From NCBI GenBank assembly GCA_030685235.1, contig MU839237.1, positions 1-64,000 of the forward strand: DNA of 64,000 bases, in the 5' to 3' direction. The translations under genes and the position numbers were made by a program. Source of the DNA: Copromyces sp. CBS 386.78. Lineage: Eukaryota; Ascomycota; Sordariomycetes; Sordariales; Sordariaceae. The notes under the pieces were generated by a model, which was given only the letters and a program-made list of their open reading frames with translations, was not told where the DNA came from and searched no databases. This document shows, one piece after another, positions 8,643-20,909 of this stretch (positions are counted from its first letter, which is position 1; each line of letters begins with the position of its first letter).

Positions 8643-8890
8643 TGATACCGTATTGGTATCGCTGGTGTTGTCACCTGTCGCATGACAGTCGTTGACTAGC
8701 CACGGCATCACTGTTGCCGCGGCCGCATCCCCACCTAAGGTGGGTCCTGTAGATTAGATAAGGATCGCGCGCACATATGGTCTTCGACCATCGCGATCTC
8801 CCCTCTCTGGATCTTTCCCACATCATCAATTTACACACTTTCAATCAACACACATACTGTGCTTTTCACAATACCCTCTCAACGGTATTA
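8643..8890 (+). repeat. 3' LTR of intact chromovirus
   Basis: 248 bp, identical by eye to 240-487 over the full length, including the nested hairpin. Followed directly by the target duplication AATTA. Confidence 0.95.
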
Positions 8891-8895
8891 AATTA
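8891..8895. repeat. Target-site duplication AATTA, right
   Basis: Pairs with 235-239 and bounds the chromovirus on the right. Confidence 0.95.
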
Positions 8896-8999
8896 TTAAA
8901 AGTTTCTCCGTCGGTATTTATTCTTTAATTTACTTAGTTTTAAGAATATTATTTTTTAATTTATTAGCGGGTAGCCGACTTTTTATTCTCTTTATTTAA

Positions 9000-11800
9000 A
9001 TATAGTTAAATACTTAAATTATAATCCTTCGGACGAATTTTATTTAATTCGTATAGGTAAACGTTTTTTCGAAGGCCCTAATTTATTTATTAAAGTAGAA
9101 GTCGAATAGTAAATAAAAGGTTTCCGTTTTTAAATTCTTTATTGGCGTAGCTTTATACGCCCCGGCGATAATTTTTAAATATTTAATTTAATATTTAATT
9201 AATTTAATTATTATTTTTTATAATTTACGATAAATTTCGGTTGGTTAATAGAAAGTTAATATTCTATATATAATTACGTTTTAAATATATTTAGTATAAA
9301 TTTCCTTCGTTCGTATAAAAGAATAACTTTAAATTTTCGCCGCTAATTATATTAATATATTCGTTTACGTAGTTATTTTCTTTTTTATTACTTTTATATA
9401 TATTCGGTAATTGAATTTCCGATTTAATTAAACCCTAAGGAATTTAATCGATTTTATTAATTTAAATACAATTTTTCTAATTTAGAGAATTTCCGTTTTT
9501 AATTCCTTTGTCCGCATAAAATATATAAATTCTATTTTATTTATTTCGAATTCTATTCCTTTTTTAATTATTTAACCCGAATAAATATCCTATATTATTT
9601 AGAACGTCCAATAATTTTCTTCGGTAATTTTAGCTATTATAATAATATTAGTATTATTAGCGAAGCCGACGGTAATTACGTTTTAGATAGTAGTTAATTT
9701 GCAGTATAATAAGGTAATAAAGAGAATAAAAAGGATTAGTAAAAGGGGGGAATTTTATAGTATATTTACTACGATATTATAAAGTTAAGAGGTTTCGTCG
9801 TTAAAGAAAAGAGAATTTTTTTTTAATAATAAAGTTATTAATTTATTAGAAGATTTATTTTAGGAATTGTATTTCTTATAGCGTATATAAAAATTATTTA
9901 TAATTAATTTTATTAAATACATTTTTTAAATCGAAGAGTATAAGAGACGTTATAGCTTTAAATTTCTATATTATATAAATTGCGTTAGTAATTATTTGGA
10001 CGACGAATTTAGTTAAACGGCTTGCCTAATTATTTATTTAACCTTCCGGGAGGAGATTATACTCTTTTATTACTTATATTAACTTTTTTATTATAAAGGC
10101 TTTAAAGATTTTTTTAACGTTATTTAAAAGCGATATAGGCCGTTATATTCCGGTTAATTTTTATTATTCGGCGCTTTTTCTAAATCTTTTAAGAATAATT
10201 ACTTTTACGTTTTTAAATTATTGGGGGAAGTATCCGAATTAGAGGTTCGCTACGGCGAAAATTATTATTATTTATTTAAACGGTTTTTTATATATTTTTA
10301 GAAATTTATTTAAAAATTAATCGATATTTAATATTTTATTGGGCGCTATTTTCGAAAAAATTTCCTAGATCTTCTCTTCGGTAATTAAATTATTAATAAG
10401 TATTAGGGTATTACCATTTAATAATTAAATTTAATTTAGTAGATAGTCCGTTGGGACCTCTATTTTCTGGAAGAAATAGTTAGTAAAAATATTTATTTTA
10501 CCGCTATAGTTTTCGATTTTATTCGCCCGTTAGTTTTATTTGAAGGGTAGTAATTTTAGTAAATTTATTAGGTAATAATTTTATATTTTAATTTACCTTT
10601 CTAATAATTAAAGTTTATTTGGTTTTTTTAATACATTTATAATATAATCCTACTATTTTATTCTTTAAATCTTTGTAATAAATTTTTTCTTTTTTATTAC
10701 CACTTCTATAAATTCTCTTTAATTTAAAAGTATTCAGTTTTTAAATTAAATTTATTATTTCTATTATACTTCCTTCATTATTATTTTATATTTTAAATTC
10801 TATTAATCCGTTTATTTTCTCCGACTTTTTTTTCGGTATAGGACAAATTCTTTTATAATATTAATGAATTCGCTATTAAGCTTATTAAATCTTAGTTCGA
10901 ATTCTTTTACCGTTTCAATCCCTTTTAGGATTAATATTCGTTTTTCCGCCGCTTCTTATACTTTTTCCGCGTTTATTAAATTTTAATTAAATTTTTCTTC
11001 TATTTCCGCTTTCCTATTTCTTTTTCCTATTTGGATTTAAATTTTTTAAAAGTAGTAGTCCGAGCCTATTTGCCCGTACCGTTGTATTTTTTAATATTCG
11101 GTTTCGATACCTTATAAAATTTATATATAGTTGATTATTTTATTTTTTTCTCTTTTAATTACATTTCCGAACTTCATTAATTCTTTACGGGGGGTAACGA
11201 GGCTAAATTTTTATTACTATACCTACGTAAATAATTTTACAGCGCTTAAGCTAATCCTATTCTTTAAATCCTAATCGGGGTAATAAAGGTTATAGTCTTT
11301 TACGGCTATATATTGGCTAGTTAAGGGTCTTTTTTCGAAGAGTTCGAAGAGGGGAGACCCTTATTAATATTCCGGCGTACTTTGAAAGAAGATAGGGGAG
11401 TAAATAGAATAAATAATTATTAATTTTTATAGATTTTTTAATATTGTTACGGCCTAATCTTTTTTAATTTAGAAGTTTAGGTCCTTTAAATTCTATTTTT
11501 TATTTACGTAAATTATTATTTTACCTTTTTTTAAATAATCGATATTATAATATTTATTACCCTTCGGCCGGTAAATATCCCTATTTAAATTCTTATTTAG
11601 CTTTTAAATTATTATAATATTATAAATTTCTTTTTATTCGAATAGCGTTTTCCTTTTTTCGTACGATTTCTTTATATTTTAATAGAATATTTTCAATTAG
11701 ATTATTAATTACCTTATAAAAGGCTTTTTTTTAGTCTAGCGGTAGGTTGGGGGGGTATTATTTCTTTAGAGGTAACAGTAGTAATTAAAGGTATAATAAT
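9000..11800 (-). pseudogene. LINE L0 ORF2 (endonuclease and reverse transcriptase), RIPped
   Basis: The reverse strand carries the homologue of the ORF2 seen in L9 and L7. The reverse transcriptase motif region corresponds to about 9640-9660, where the FADD codons have been altered by transitions. Many stops, mostly TAA and TAG. It has no remaining coding ability. Borders are approximate. Confidence 0.7.
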
Positions 11801-11833
11801 AATAAAGTTAATACGGGTACAGTTATTTACGTT

Positions 11834-12148
11834 TTAAGAGCGGGTATAAACGTTTATTAAATTTATATTTACAGGTTTCGGCTGAGAGCCGCCTCTAATT
11901 TTTTTAGGGCGGCTTCTTTTTTTTCCTTTTATAAATAATCTTTCTAAGGTTATAATTAAACGGGAATTAGGGGGGGCGTTGGGGATTATAATATTTTTTT
12001 CCGGCTCTATTATTAGTTCTAATACCGGTTTAATTGGTCCTTTACGAATAATAACGTTACGAGGCCTTTTAGCGTAGTCGATAGATGCTTTCGTATAAAT
12101 TATTTTTACAAATAGGTATTTCTTCTTATTGAAAGCGAAATACTCCAA
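11834..12148 (-). pseudogene. LINE L0 ORF1 end, open 104-codon fragment
   Basis: An open stretch on the minus strand whose product matches 54958-55161 of L9: both contain a run like IIIPN, then a Lys/Arg-rich segment KKIRGG and end in INVYTRS or IDVYTYS. It is the segment between ORF1 and the endonuclease of the LINE, split from the 5' part of ORF1 (19796-20909) by insertion of G2. It survives as an open frame by chance, not as a gene. Confidence 0.7.
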
Positions 12149-12350
12149 TTTTTTATATAATTTATAAAAGATTAGGGAATTATTTTTATTCGAAGGGTAG
12201 TTCTCTTTTTTTATACGCGGCCCTTTATATTTAATTTTATTATAATAGTTATAAACGTCCTTCTAACGATAGAATTTCGCTATATATTTAAAATACTAAT
12301 ATTTAAAATACTATTGGGCGGAGGTTATAATTTAGAACGGTGTATATATA

Positions 12351-12355
12351 TATAC
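12351..12355. repeat. Target-site duplication TATAC of G2, left
   Basis: TATAC here and at 19791-19795 bound the RIPped retrotransposon G2. The flanks join into continuous LINE ORF1. Confidence 0.9.
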
Positions 12356-12605
12356 TATCACGGGGCGAGAGGGCACCGTTATGGGTAGGGTACGATATAT
12401 ATTGTTATATAAGGAGAAGGGAGGAGAGAAGGAAGTGTGCGCGGAGGTTTGGCTATATAGGCGAGAGCCCTATAGGCTAGACCGTACGCGGGTACGTAAG
12501 GCTGTACGTAACGATAATATATACGAGGATAGAACTCTAAGGCTCTAGTCGTGGTATATATACGGTTAATATAGTATAGTATATTATAGGCCTAACCCTA
12601 TAATA
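12356..12605 (-). repeat. 3' LTR of G2
   Basis: 250 bp, from TATCACGGGG to CCCTATAATA on the plus strand; RIP has changed presumed TG...CA ends to TA. The left (outer) half is mildly mutated and the right (inner) half strongly mutated compared with 19541-19790. Confidence 0.92.
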
Positions 12606-12625
12606 TTATCCCCCTTTAAAAGAAG
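12606..12625 (-). other. Polypurine tract of G2
   Basis: Read on the minus strand the bases next to the LTR are tttaaaggggga(taa), a purine run directly upstream of the 3' LTR, as expected for the plus-strand primer. Confidence 0.6.
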
Positions 12626-12667
12626 TTCGAAGAGTTGAAAAATTTATATATACGTAAAATAATAGAT

Positions 12668-15600
12668 TTAAGACCCCTTTCGTAACCTCTTATCTTCGTA
12701 AATATTTATTAACTTCCGAAAAACCCTTCCGAATGCGAGGTATAAGCCTTCCTCTATATCCTTCTACGTTTTATTTCTTATAGCGGTAGCGGCGGCCGTT
12801 TCTTGCCGTATTAAGCGGTTAGAGCGGTAGTGTGGTGCTTCGGTGGCTGCCGGTGTTAGAGTATCGGCGGCGAGGCGTTTAAGAACCCTTTGGACCACTA
12901 GGGGAACCGGTTTATCCGGGTGCTCGCGGTAGAATTATTGAAGATAGTATTTATAGTCGATAACGTTATTAATAGGTTCCTAGGTAGGATTATTAGTCTT
13001 CTATTTAATTTTATACTTCTAATACTTATTATTATTTATTTATTAATAATTTATAAAACGTTCGAATGCTTATTCTTCGTATTCCTTTTGGTTATTAGTA
13101 TATATTATAACCCGTCCTTCGTTAGCCTAGATATTTATTACAGTAAATTAGTTTAGAAGGTTTTGGCCGGACTATAGTTGTACTATAGAGACGTAGAAGA
13201 TTGGTAAGTATTTTATATTAGATGGGAGGGCGAAGTATATTATATATGATTTAACGCGGATAACTTTAAAGGGGCCTTCTTAGCGGGGGGAGAATTTCGC
13301 GTACAGGCGTCTATTAGCGAGGTTTATAGTATTAAGTAAAATTATATCCTTAATACGGTATTTAATAGAGTCGACCCGCTTTTTATTAGCGTTATCCTTA
13401 TATTATTCTTATATATATTATAATTATTAAATAGTAAAGTCTTAAATTTATTAGAAGCGGTTTACTAATTCGTTAGTTTTATAGTATTTTTTAAATTAAA
13501 TTAGGGAGAAGTTTAGTAGTAGCGGAGTACGAAGTTCTATACCTATACGCGGGTAATAACTATAATTAACGAAGAACGGCGAAATCTTTATTAACGATAA
13601 AACGGTATTATTATTAGCGAACTCTGCGAGCGGTAATTACTTTGCTTAGTCCGTTTATACTTAATTAATGTAGATCTTTAAGAATTATTCTATTTTTATA
13701 TTAATATATTCGGTTTAAGCGTTCGTTTAGGGGTAGAAAGCGGAAGTAAGCTTGCGAATTATAAATAACTGTTTATAGAAGGTGGATTAGAATTGTAAGA
13801 CGAATTAGGTACTTCTATTAGAAAGTACACTATTAGGAAGGCTATAAATTGAATAAATATAATTAATAAACCGGTCCGCTAATTCTTCCGCTTTTAAAAT
13901 TATTATTGGGATATAGTACTATATTTTAGTAAATTAATTAACAATAATAACAACGTATTTAAAAGTTTGGCCTAAGTAGGTATTTAGCGGTAATAGCGTA
14001 ATATAATTGACGGAAATATTGGTCTATAGCGCGAGAACGATTGTAATTAATTTAAAATAATTAATTAAACCCCTTTTCAAAGATTTAGTCTTTACGTAAA
14101 GCAAGTAACCCTTATAGAAAAGGCGTACGTCGTTATATATCCCCTCCTAGTAGAAATTGCATTGTAAAAGTTCGTACGTAGCGTTATAATTTGGATAGCT
14201 AGCGCCCGGGGAATTGTATTAGTAATTAATAAGCTAGAATTAGAAATTTTTATTGTAAGGATTAACGATAATTCGGTCGCACTATTTCGCAATACTATTA
14301 ATAACGTAATATTCCGAAAAGGCCTTATAGAAAACCTTCTTAATAGTAGCGGGCTATTAACGGACTCTACTAATAAAAGAGGGAACTAACTCTTATAAAA
14401 AAACAGAAGTCTTATAATTAATATAGATAAAATCGTCGGTTAATTAGGTATTAAAATCGTTAGGCCCTAATAAGTAAAGCAAAAAATCCGCCGCTAAATT
14501 ATTAAATTTGAAACAACTGTCTTCGAACTAAAATAGATTTAATAATGCCTATTTACGAACAGTTAAACGGTTATCCTCTTCGCCAATAAAATAGTCGTTA
14601 GACTTATAATTTAGGGCGTTTAGGCGAAGGTTTTTGGAACCCGGTATATATTTAATTAGGAAGTTAAATTAAAATAAGAATTGAAACTAGCGTATATACT
14701 ACTAAATTAGCTACTTATTAGTCGTAAATATTTGGAGGTTCTTATAATCCGTAAAGATATTAAATAGCTATTAAACTCCTTCTAATTCCAGCCTCCACTC
14801 TTCTAATACCTTAATAATCGCAAATAATTCTTTATTATATATATTATAATTATATTCTTAAGAATTGTACTTAGCGGAAGGTAGGCGATAGGGTAGAAGA
14901 TACCGTTATCCCCATATTAAGAAAGAGTGCCGCCTATAGCCTAGTTAGAGGTATTTGTTTTAATAACAGTCTTCTTAGTCTAATCGTAGATCTTTAAAAC
15001 GGGACCTTCCGAAAATACCCTCTTAAAAGCTTTAAAAGCGGTTTAATAGCGGTCGTCCTAAAATTAGCTAGTATCCTTTTTCGTAAGCTCGTAAAGCAGG
15101 GTAGCCATTATCGAAAATTCCTTTATAAATTATCGGTAGAAGTTTACGAAGCCTAAGAAGGATTGTAACGATTTCTTTAATTCCGGTATTTACCAATTTA
15201 CGATAGCTCTAACCTTTTTTGAATCTATTTCGATACTTCCAAGTATAATAATTAAATTTAAATATTTTATTCTTATTATATAAAATTTATACTTATCGAT
15301 ATTAACGTTAAAGCCCGCTTTTACTAATTTATTAAAGACGTCGTTAATATACCGCTCGTAGTCTTTAATATTATCCGAATAAATAAGGATATCGTCGAAA
15401 TAGGCGGTCGCGTAAACGTTAAGAATATTATATAGGATATCGTTAATATAATTCTAGAATATACTTAAAGCGCTTTATAAATTAAAAAGAATAACTAAAG
15501 ATTTAAATAAGTTAAACTAGGTTATAAAAGCGGTAAACTATTCGTACCCTTATTTAATACGGATATAATTAAAAATAGCGATTGCGTCGAACTTAATAAA

Positions 15601-17450
15601 GATCTTAGTGTGGTAAATTGCATTAAGGGTTTCTTTAATAAGCGGGAAGGGGTAACGGGATTTAAAAGTTACATTATTAACATTATAATAATTTACGTAA
15701 ACGCGAACTCTACTTCCCGGTTTTTTAATAAAGAGTAGTAGTACGGAAACTTCCGATTACGAAGGCTTAATAAACTTTTTTTAGAATATATCGTCGACCT
15801 ATTTTTTAATAATACTAAATTCGTTAGGATTAAACATACGCCTACGAAAAATAGGAGGGGTTATTCCTAGACGGAGCTCGATCTTTAAATTGTACGCCTT
15901 ATAGGGAGGAAGAATATCCGTTCTTTTTTATATAAAGGTTTACGTATAATATTAGTATTATCGCAGGAACTTAATTTGAATTTCTACGACTGTTTTAAGA
16001 AGTTTATTAACTTTCTTATAAAATTGTACCGCGTTTTTAAATATAATTTTATTAATAGCAATATTATTTATTATAAAATATTCGTTAATTACGTCTTTAT
16101 AGCAAGGAAAATCGTTATCAATATTATTAATTTTAATAGAGTTAGAGACTTTTACGGCCTTTAAAGTAGTTTCGTCCCTATTTCTTACTAGGGCATTAAT
16201 CTAACGATAATATTTATTTTTAAAGAAATATTTAAAACGTTAGCCTTTATTTAATAATATTTTTGCTACTATATTTAGCATAAAATTATCGCTTATATTT
16301 TAAAAATCTAAAATATACCCTTCTTTTTTTAATTTCTTATCTTCCTTAATTAATCTACGGATATTTTTATCTAAATTAGCCCGAATTATACAGATAATTT
16401 AAAATTTATAAATCTCCGCTAACTAATTAAAAATAATAATAGGGAGCTCTTTAATATCGTTAAAGTTAATAAGATTAGCCGGGATATTATAAAACCGAAC
16501 CGGGATATAATAGTCTATTATAAAGGTCCTTATACCGGCGGCTTAATAATAGGGCGCCGGGGGGGGTATTAAAAAAAGTACCGGGGGTAAAGTTAATAGT
16601 ATAATCGCGCTACCGCCTTTTACTTTCCCGAACGGAATAATACCTAATCGGTTAATAATCCTATATTTAAAATAGTAGAATTATTAGTAGGCGGCTCGTT
16701 TAACTATAACGGAGATTAATAGTTATTTAACGGCTTCTACCTCTTTTTAGCTAAATTTGCCTTCGTCCTCTATATCCTTTACCAATAGGCTTTAGTACGA
16801 ACGTTAAATTAGTAGTCGCAGAATCGTAAAATAGTAGTTCGAAAGCGGAGCGGTGCGGTTTAAGGCCCCGGGTAAGAAATAGCCGCATTACTTATAAGCG
16901 GAATTAAAACGAAGAGAGTCGCTAAGCTAATTAATACCTAATACGTAATAAACGAATTATAAGTAACTTAAAATAATAGGGTTATCTTTAGCCAAATTAT
17001 AAATTAATAGATTAATAATTTCGTAGTAGATTTTTACTTATATTATAAGTTTGGAAAAATAGGTAATACTACCCTTAGTTTAGCCGTTAGCGAAGTATAA
17101 TAGCTTAGGAATAGCTAGCAAGAGGAAAGGAAGGCGGTTATAGTAAACGAAACGTCGGTTAATAAAACTAAGGGTAATATAGCCGCTATTAACGAAAGTA
17201 GTATAATATAGTTTACGTAGTCTAATAAATAAATAAATAAAAAGATTTAATAAATTTAGGTATTTATAACGGCTATTTACTAAAAATTTATTTATTTTAC
17301 TAATATTTAGCCGTATAAGGACAGTCCCGTTATCTCCTCTATATCCGTTAGACCTTTACTTCTAAACGCAATTTAATTAGGAAGTTATATATTTCCCTAG
17401 CCCGAAATAAAACCGTTTTCGTCGCCTATAATCGGGCTAATAAAGCCGGG
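12668..17450 (-). pseudogene. G2 pol: protease, RT, RNase H, integrase, chromodomain (RIPped)
   Basis: Minus-strand reading, with RIP stops ignored, gives: protease region near 17000 (not resolved); reverse transcriptase with intact YFDD codons at 15391-15402, followed by the GFNVN, K-Y-K-F and SFLGFVNFYR-type segments down to 15100; RNase H with FTD near 14760 and a KNL segment; integrase from about 14350 to 13250, with core segments resembling PLAEFANNN and SPFFVNYGY-type motifs near 13600 and GPFKV near 13250; chromodomain about 12920-13090 (YKIKW...WEP pattern); tail to a TAA at 12668-12670. The plus-strand open stretch at 12920-13156 is a shadow of this region. No function left. Confidence 0.85.
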
Positions 17451-17521
17451 TTAGTAAGCGGGAACGGGATTATAATAGCCGGGGGCCGGGGTACCGGGAA
17501 TTAGAGCGCTAAAGTTTATAT

Positions 17522-18700
17522 TTATAGCGTTAACTTAGTGACCGCCATTATAATTAGGGCACTACTATTTATAATTATATTAGCCTTAGGCGGGCTATTA
17601 CTAATTATTACCGTTGTTATTACCGCTATTATTATTATTACCGCTATTATTATTACGGTTATTATTATTTCTATTATTAGAAATACTATTATTGCCGCTA
17701 TTATTATAATTATTACTACTATTGCCAATATTACTAACGTTGCCGCCGCGGCCTTTATTGCGGTTATTACGGGGCTTAACCTCCTTTTTAAAATTGACGT
17801 AGGCGCAATAATCAGTAGAATAATAGCCGGGCCTTCTATAGCGGGTATAGACGCTTATCTTTATACGATATTTAAAAACGCTAGTTTCGATTATATAAAA
17901 TATTTGGATATCCATTTCGGTTATAGCGTTAAAATTTATTATATTGCCGCCTTAATTAATAATTATTTCGGTCGCGGAAGTACTGGAACGATTAGTAAGA
18001 GCGGAGGCGTTAATTGTATTAGCTTTATAGAATAGGTTAGTCTATTTTTTATACTAATTTTTATCCTTTAGTACTTTAGCGAAGTTACGAGCGGTTTTAA
18101 ATTATTCGTTAAATTTATCGTCGGCGGGCTAAAGACGTTAATAGGAAAGGGCGAAGCGAATGCGGTCGTTAATTTTTTAATAGAAGTAATAAATTTTTAT
18201 ACTATTATTAAATTTATATTTATCGACGAATATAATAAATTTTTCTTTAAAGTCAGTTTACTTTATATTTTTAGATATTTTAAGGTCTTCGAAGGCGCGG
18301 CGGAATTCGATAACAATATTAATATTATTATACTTCTTATTTAGTTCGTTAATTAATTCGAAGGTTGTAGCCTATTTGTAGGGTTCGTTAAGGATAGCCT
18401 TATTTAATTCGGTTTTAATAGCTTCGAACGGGACGCCCTTAATAGAACGGGCGATAAAGGAAAATTTAAGGCGTTCGTCGGCAAAAATTTTAAGCTTATT
18501 TATTTAAATAAACTTTATACGTATATATTAAATATAATATTTAATAGTATATTCAATGGATAGTCCTTTATTATTAAAGGCGGGGGTAATTATAATATAT
18601 AATACCGACCTATAGCCGCTACCGTCTTTACCAATACTTATTATATTATTATTATTACCGGGATTATTAAATATATTAGGAAGTAAGGGGGTTAAACTAG
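17522..18700 (-). pseudogene. G2 gag with CCHC knuckle (RIPped)
   Basis: Minus-strand frame with a capsid-like part around 18150-18480 (segments such as FEDLKI and FVDKYKF) and a knuckle at 17808-17849. There the four ligands of C-x2-C-x4-H-x4-C all read as Tyr, exactly what C-to-T change at TGC/TGT or CAC/CAT codons gives. Downstream (17600-17740) is an Asn/Gly-rich repeat of AAT and GGT-like codons. The open plus-strand frame 17538-18035 is a shadow of this low-complexity part. Confidence 0.78.
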
Positions 18701-19540
18701 GGGATAGGGGAACCGGGCTAATCTTCGGGAGCTAGGTACGAAAGTCAAGAAGGATCTTTTAATAATAGTCCTTCTAAGATTAGAAAGTAACTGTAAATAC
18801 CGTACGGAAATTATTAAATTCTTTCTTAAAAGCGGCGATTTATTCGTAGAGCAATTTAATTTAATTTTAGTAATCTTTTACGTAAAATAAACGGCGAATA
18901 AGTATTAAGTACAGATAATCGTAATATTACTCTCCTTACGGACAATCTCGTAATTAAAATTTTTAATACGAATATATAAATAAACGACTTCCTCTCTAGC
19001 TGCGATAAAATTTTCTTCGAAATTACGAATATCGGCTTTAATTATAATTACGTCGTTGCAGAATAAGTAATAGAAAGTAGAGAAAAAGGTTTAAAAAACG
19101 GAAAGGTTAGCGAAATTATACGTTTAAAAAATAGGGATTAAAATTTTAATTGCTTAATAATAGAAGCCCTTAAGCGCTTGAACGAGAATTGTCAAATCGT
19201 TTTAATATTCTGAATTAGTAATTACTACGATAGTACTAATAATTATAATAGCAATAAAATTGTCGGTTACGGGTTAGGCTCAGGGAGTAATAGAGTTAAA
19301 TATTAATTATTAGATTAAATATATTTTAATAGGTATGAAGGAGAGAAAGAGAGTACGAGTAATTTTAATTGATAATATTCGGTTTAGTATTTTACTTAGT
19401 TTAACGGTTAGGTTTGCAATTGGAATCGGGAACGCGTAAGGTCGAGTTTTAATTAATTAATTAATTGCTACGATCGAAATGCGAATAATCTTCCTTTTGT
19501 AATAGTAAGCGTATATAGCGTAATAGTTGATACAATAAAT
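18701..19540 (-). other. G2 leader and possible gag N-terminus
   Basis: Between the gag capsid part and the 5' LTR. The segment 18780-19260 is also found at 49050-49530. Both copies can be read as a plus-strand frame broken only by TAA and TAG, antisense to gag, but a minus-strand reading is not excluded. The last 250 bases before the LTR should hold leader and primer binding site; RIP has blurred it and I cannot assign the tRNA. Confidence 0.45.
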
Positions 19541-19790
19541 TATTACGGGGCGAAAGGGCACTGTTATAGGTAAGGTACGATATATATTATTATATAAGGA
19601 GAAGGGAGGAGAGAAGGAAGTATACGCGGAGGTCTAGTTATATAGGCGAGAGCCCTATAGGCTAGACCGTACGCGGGTACGTAAGGCTGCACGTAACGAT
19701 GATATATGTGAGGATAGAGTTCTAAGGCTTTAGTCGTGGCATATGTGCGGTCAGTGTAGTATAGCACATTACAGGCCTAACCCTGTGATA
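19541..19790 (-). repeat. 5' LTR of G2
   Basis: 250 bp, from TATTACGGGG to CCCTGTGATA on the plus strand. The right (outer) half keeps many TG and CA dinucleotides that are lost in 12356-12605, and the left (inner) half is the more mutated. Confidence 0.92.
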
Positions 19791-19795
19791 TATAC
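19791..19795. repeat. Target-site duplication TATAC of G2, right
   Basis: Pairs with 12351-12355. Confidence 0.9.
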
Positions 19796-20909
19796 GTTAC
19801 CGTTTTAGAGGAAAAAGTTCTCTTGGAAGAAGATTGCGGCCTTTGCGGTCGCGATTTTTATTAAGAGTATTTTTCTCTTTTCCCCTTTACGTTTCTTTTA
19901 AGGTTTAATCCGAATAATTTCCGCCTCTTTATTCCTTTTTTTTATTTTTTATATAATTAATTCGGGTTATTTTATATTAATATTAATTTACGGGATTCCT
20001 TTAATTAAAATAGCTATAATATTTAAAGATACAATGGCTTTTTTTCTAAAGACTTTTTTAATTTAAATTTAATACTTTTAATATTAATTTTTAATTAATT
20101 TATTAAAAATAATTATATAGTTTCTATTTATTATTATTTTAGTAGTTACGTAAATTACTTTATATAGGCTCTTTTTTAGGGCGCTTTCAATAATTTACTT
20201 TATATTATTATTCGAGTACGTATTAAATTCGGCGGTAATTTAAGCCCCTTTAATAGTAAATTAGCGTTTATAATTAAAAGGGATAAATTTTTTGGTAGTA
20301 ACGGTAGGTAAGTAGTAGAGGGTAGCATTAACTTTATCCGGCGATTTTTAAATAATATTAATTTATTTTTTCAACGCTTTTTAAACGTCTTTTTTTATTT
20401 CCTTCGAAATAAATTTCTTTAAATCGTCAATATTTTTCTTAATAATAAATTAGGCTTCGGTAGCTTTATTTATTTTAGATATTTTAAACCTACTTTTTTT
20501 TATAAAAGTTTTTGCGAATTCGAAAAGGAATTTTTGAATTTAGTAACGGTCGTCGGTCGTTACGGCGGTGTAGTTTATAATTTTATTCGCTATAGCGATA
20601 AATTTTTTTATAATTTTATTATTTTCCTCCGTTTTTTCCGAAATTTTTATAGTAAGTATGGCGTTAGGGTCGTTGTATTTTGAAATGCTTCCGAGGGGGT
20701 TATAAACGCTATTTTCGAATTTATTTGTACTTTTATTAATTATTATCGGTAGCGATGGTTTAACGTTATTACTACGGTCGTCGTAGGATATTGCGGAGGG
20801 GGTAAATGACTTTCTTGAGTCGATTGCCGTTGTCGGTTTTCGTTTTGGAGCACTTCCTAATTAGAAATCGGCGTTTCTGGTTTCGGCGTCGTTTAGCGCA
20901 AATCGATAC
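19796..20909 (-). mobile_element. LINE copy L0, segment 3 (5' end)
   Basis: The 5' part of L0 with most of ORF1, read on the minus strand. It ends at the sequence gtatcgatttgcg (reverse of 20897-20909), the same point where homology to L9 begins at about 53527. Two independent copies starting at one base suggest this is at or near the true 5' end of the LINE. The last 400 bases are much less RIPped than the rest. Confidence 0.85.
19830..20909 (-). pseudogene. LINE L0 ORF1, N-terminal part (RIPped)
   Basis: Reverse-strand homologue of 53525-54600 in L9. The first about 130 codons are fairly well kept and then stops accumulate. ORF1 of such LINEs is a nucleic-acid-binding, Gag-like protein. 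No ATG is visible at the 5' end in either copy, so either the start lies upstream of the copied part or translation began further in. A CCHC-like segment lies late in ORF1 but is degraded. Confidence 0.65.

Larger units (their letters stand above)
240..8890 (+). mobile_element. Intact Ty3/gypsy chromovirus-type LTR retrotransposon
   Basis: A complete 8651-bp element: 248-bp LTRs at 240-487 and 8643-8890 that read as identical, primer binding site at 490-503, one uninterrupted gag-pol frame at 1096-8571, and a 5-bp target duplication. Domain order is Gag, protease, reverse transcriptase, RNase H, integrase, chromodomain, which is the chromovirus order of Ty3/gypsy. Base composition is normal, with CpA and TpG present, in sharp contrast to the RIPped LINE on both sides. 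Identical LTRs and lack of RIP together indicate a very recent insertion that has not passed through a RIP-active sexual cycle as a recognised duplicate. The element may still be competent for movement; that is inference. Confidence 0.97.
8896..12355 (-). mobile_element. LINE copy L0, segment 2 (RIPped RT, EN and end of ORF1)
   Basis: Minus-strand continuation of L0. Read in reverse it matches L9 from about 58100 back to 54640, in order: ORF2 C-terminal part, reverse transcriptase (around 9600-10000), endonuclease (around 11000-11500) and the end of ORF1 (11834-12148). It is heavily RIPped and closes at G2, whose target duplication TATAC is 12351-12355. No other element interrupts it. Confidence 0.88.
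12356..19790 (-). mobile_element. G2, RIPped chromovirus LTR retrotransposon
   Basis: A 7435-bp element with 250-bp LTRs and a 5-bp target duplication, inserted in ORF1 of LINE L0. Transcription direction is minus, so the 3' LTR is at left. Reading from the right: leader, Gag with a CCHC knuckle, protease region, reverse transcriptase, RNase H, integrase, chromodomain. All frames are broken by RIP-type stops. It is unrelated in detail to the intact element at 240-8890: different LTR, different Gag with a standard knuckle. I see no insertion within it. Confidence 0.93.

Noticed and set aside
8896..12355. Copia-type element
   Set aside because: The motifs match the LINE endonuclease and reverse transcriptase seen in L9; no LTRs bound it.
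12920..13156. Open plus-strand frame with a membrane-protein look
   Set aside because: It is the complement of the G2 chromodomain; RIPped AT-rich DNA easily yields Ile/Leu/Phe-rich frames.
13900..14400. Plus-strand translation resembling a conserved protein in G2
   Set aside because: The minus strand here encodes the integrase of G2 with recognisable motifs, so this is a shadow.
17538..18035. 165-codon plus-strand ORF rich in Ile and Ala
   Set aside because: Lies over the Asn-rich repeat and knuckle of G2 gag on the other strand; composition is that of a low-complexity shadow.
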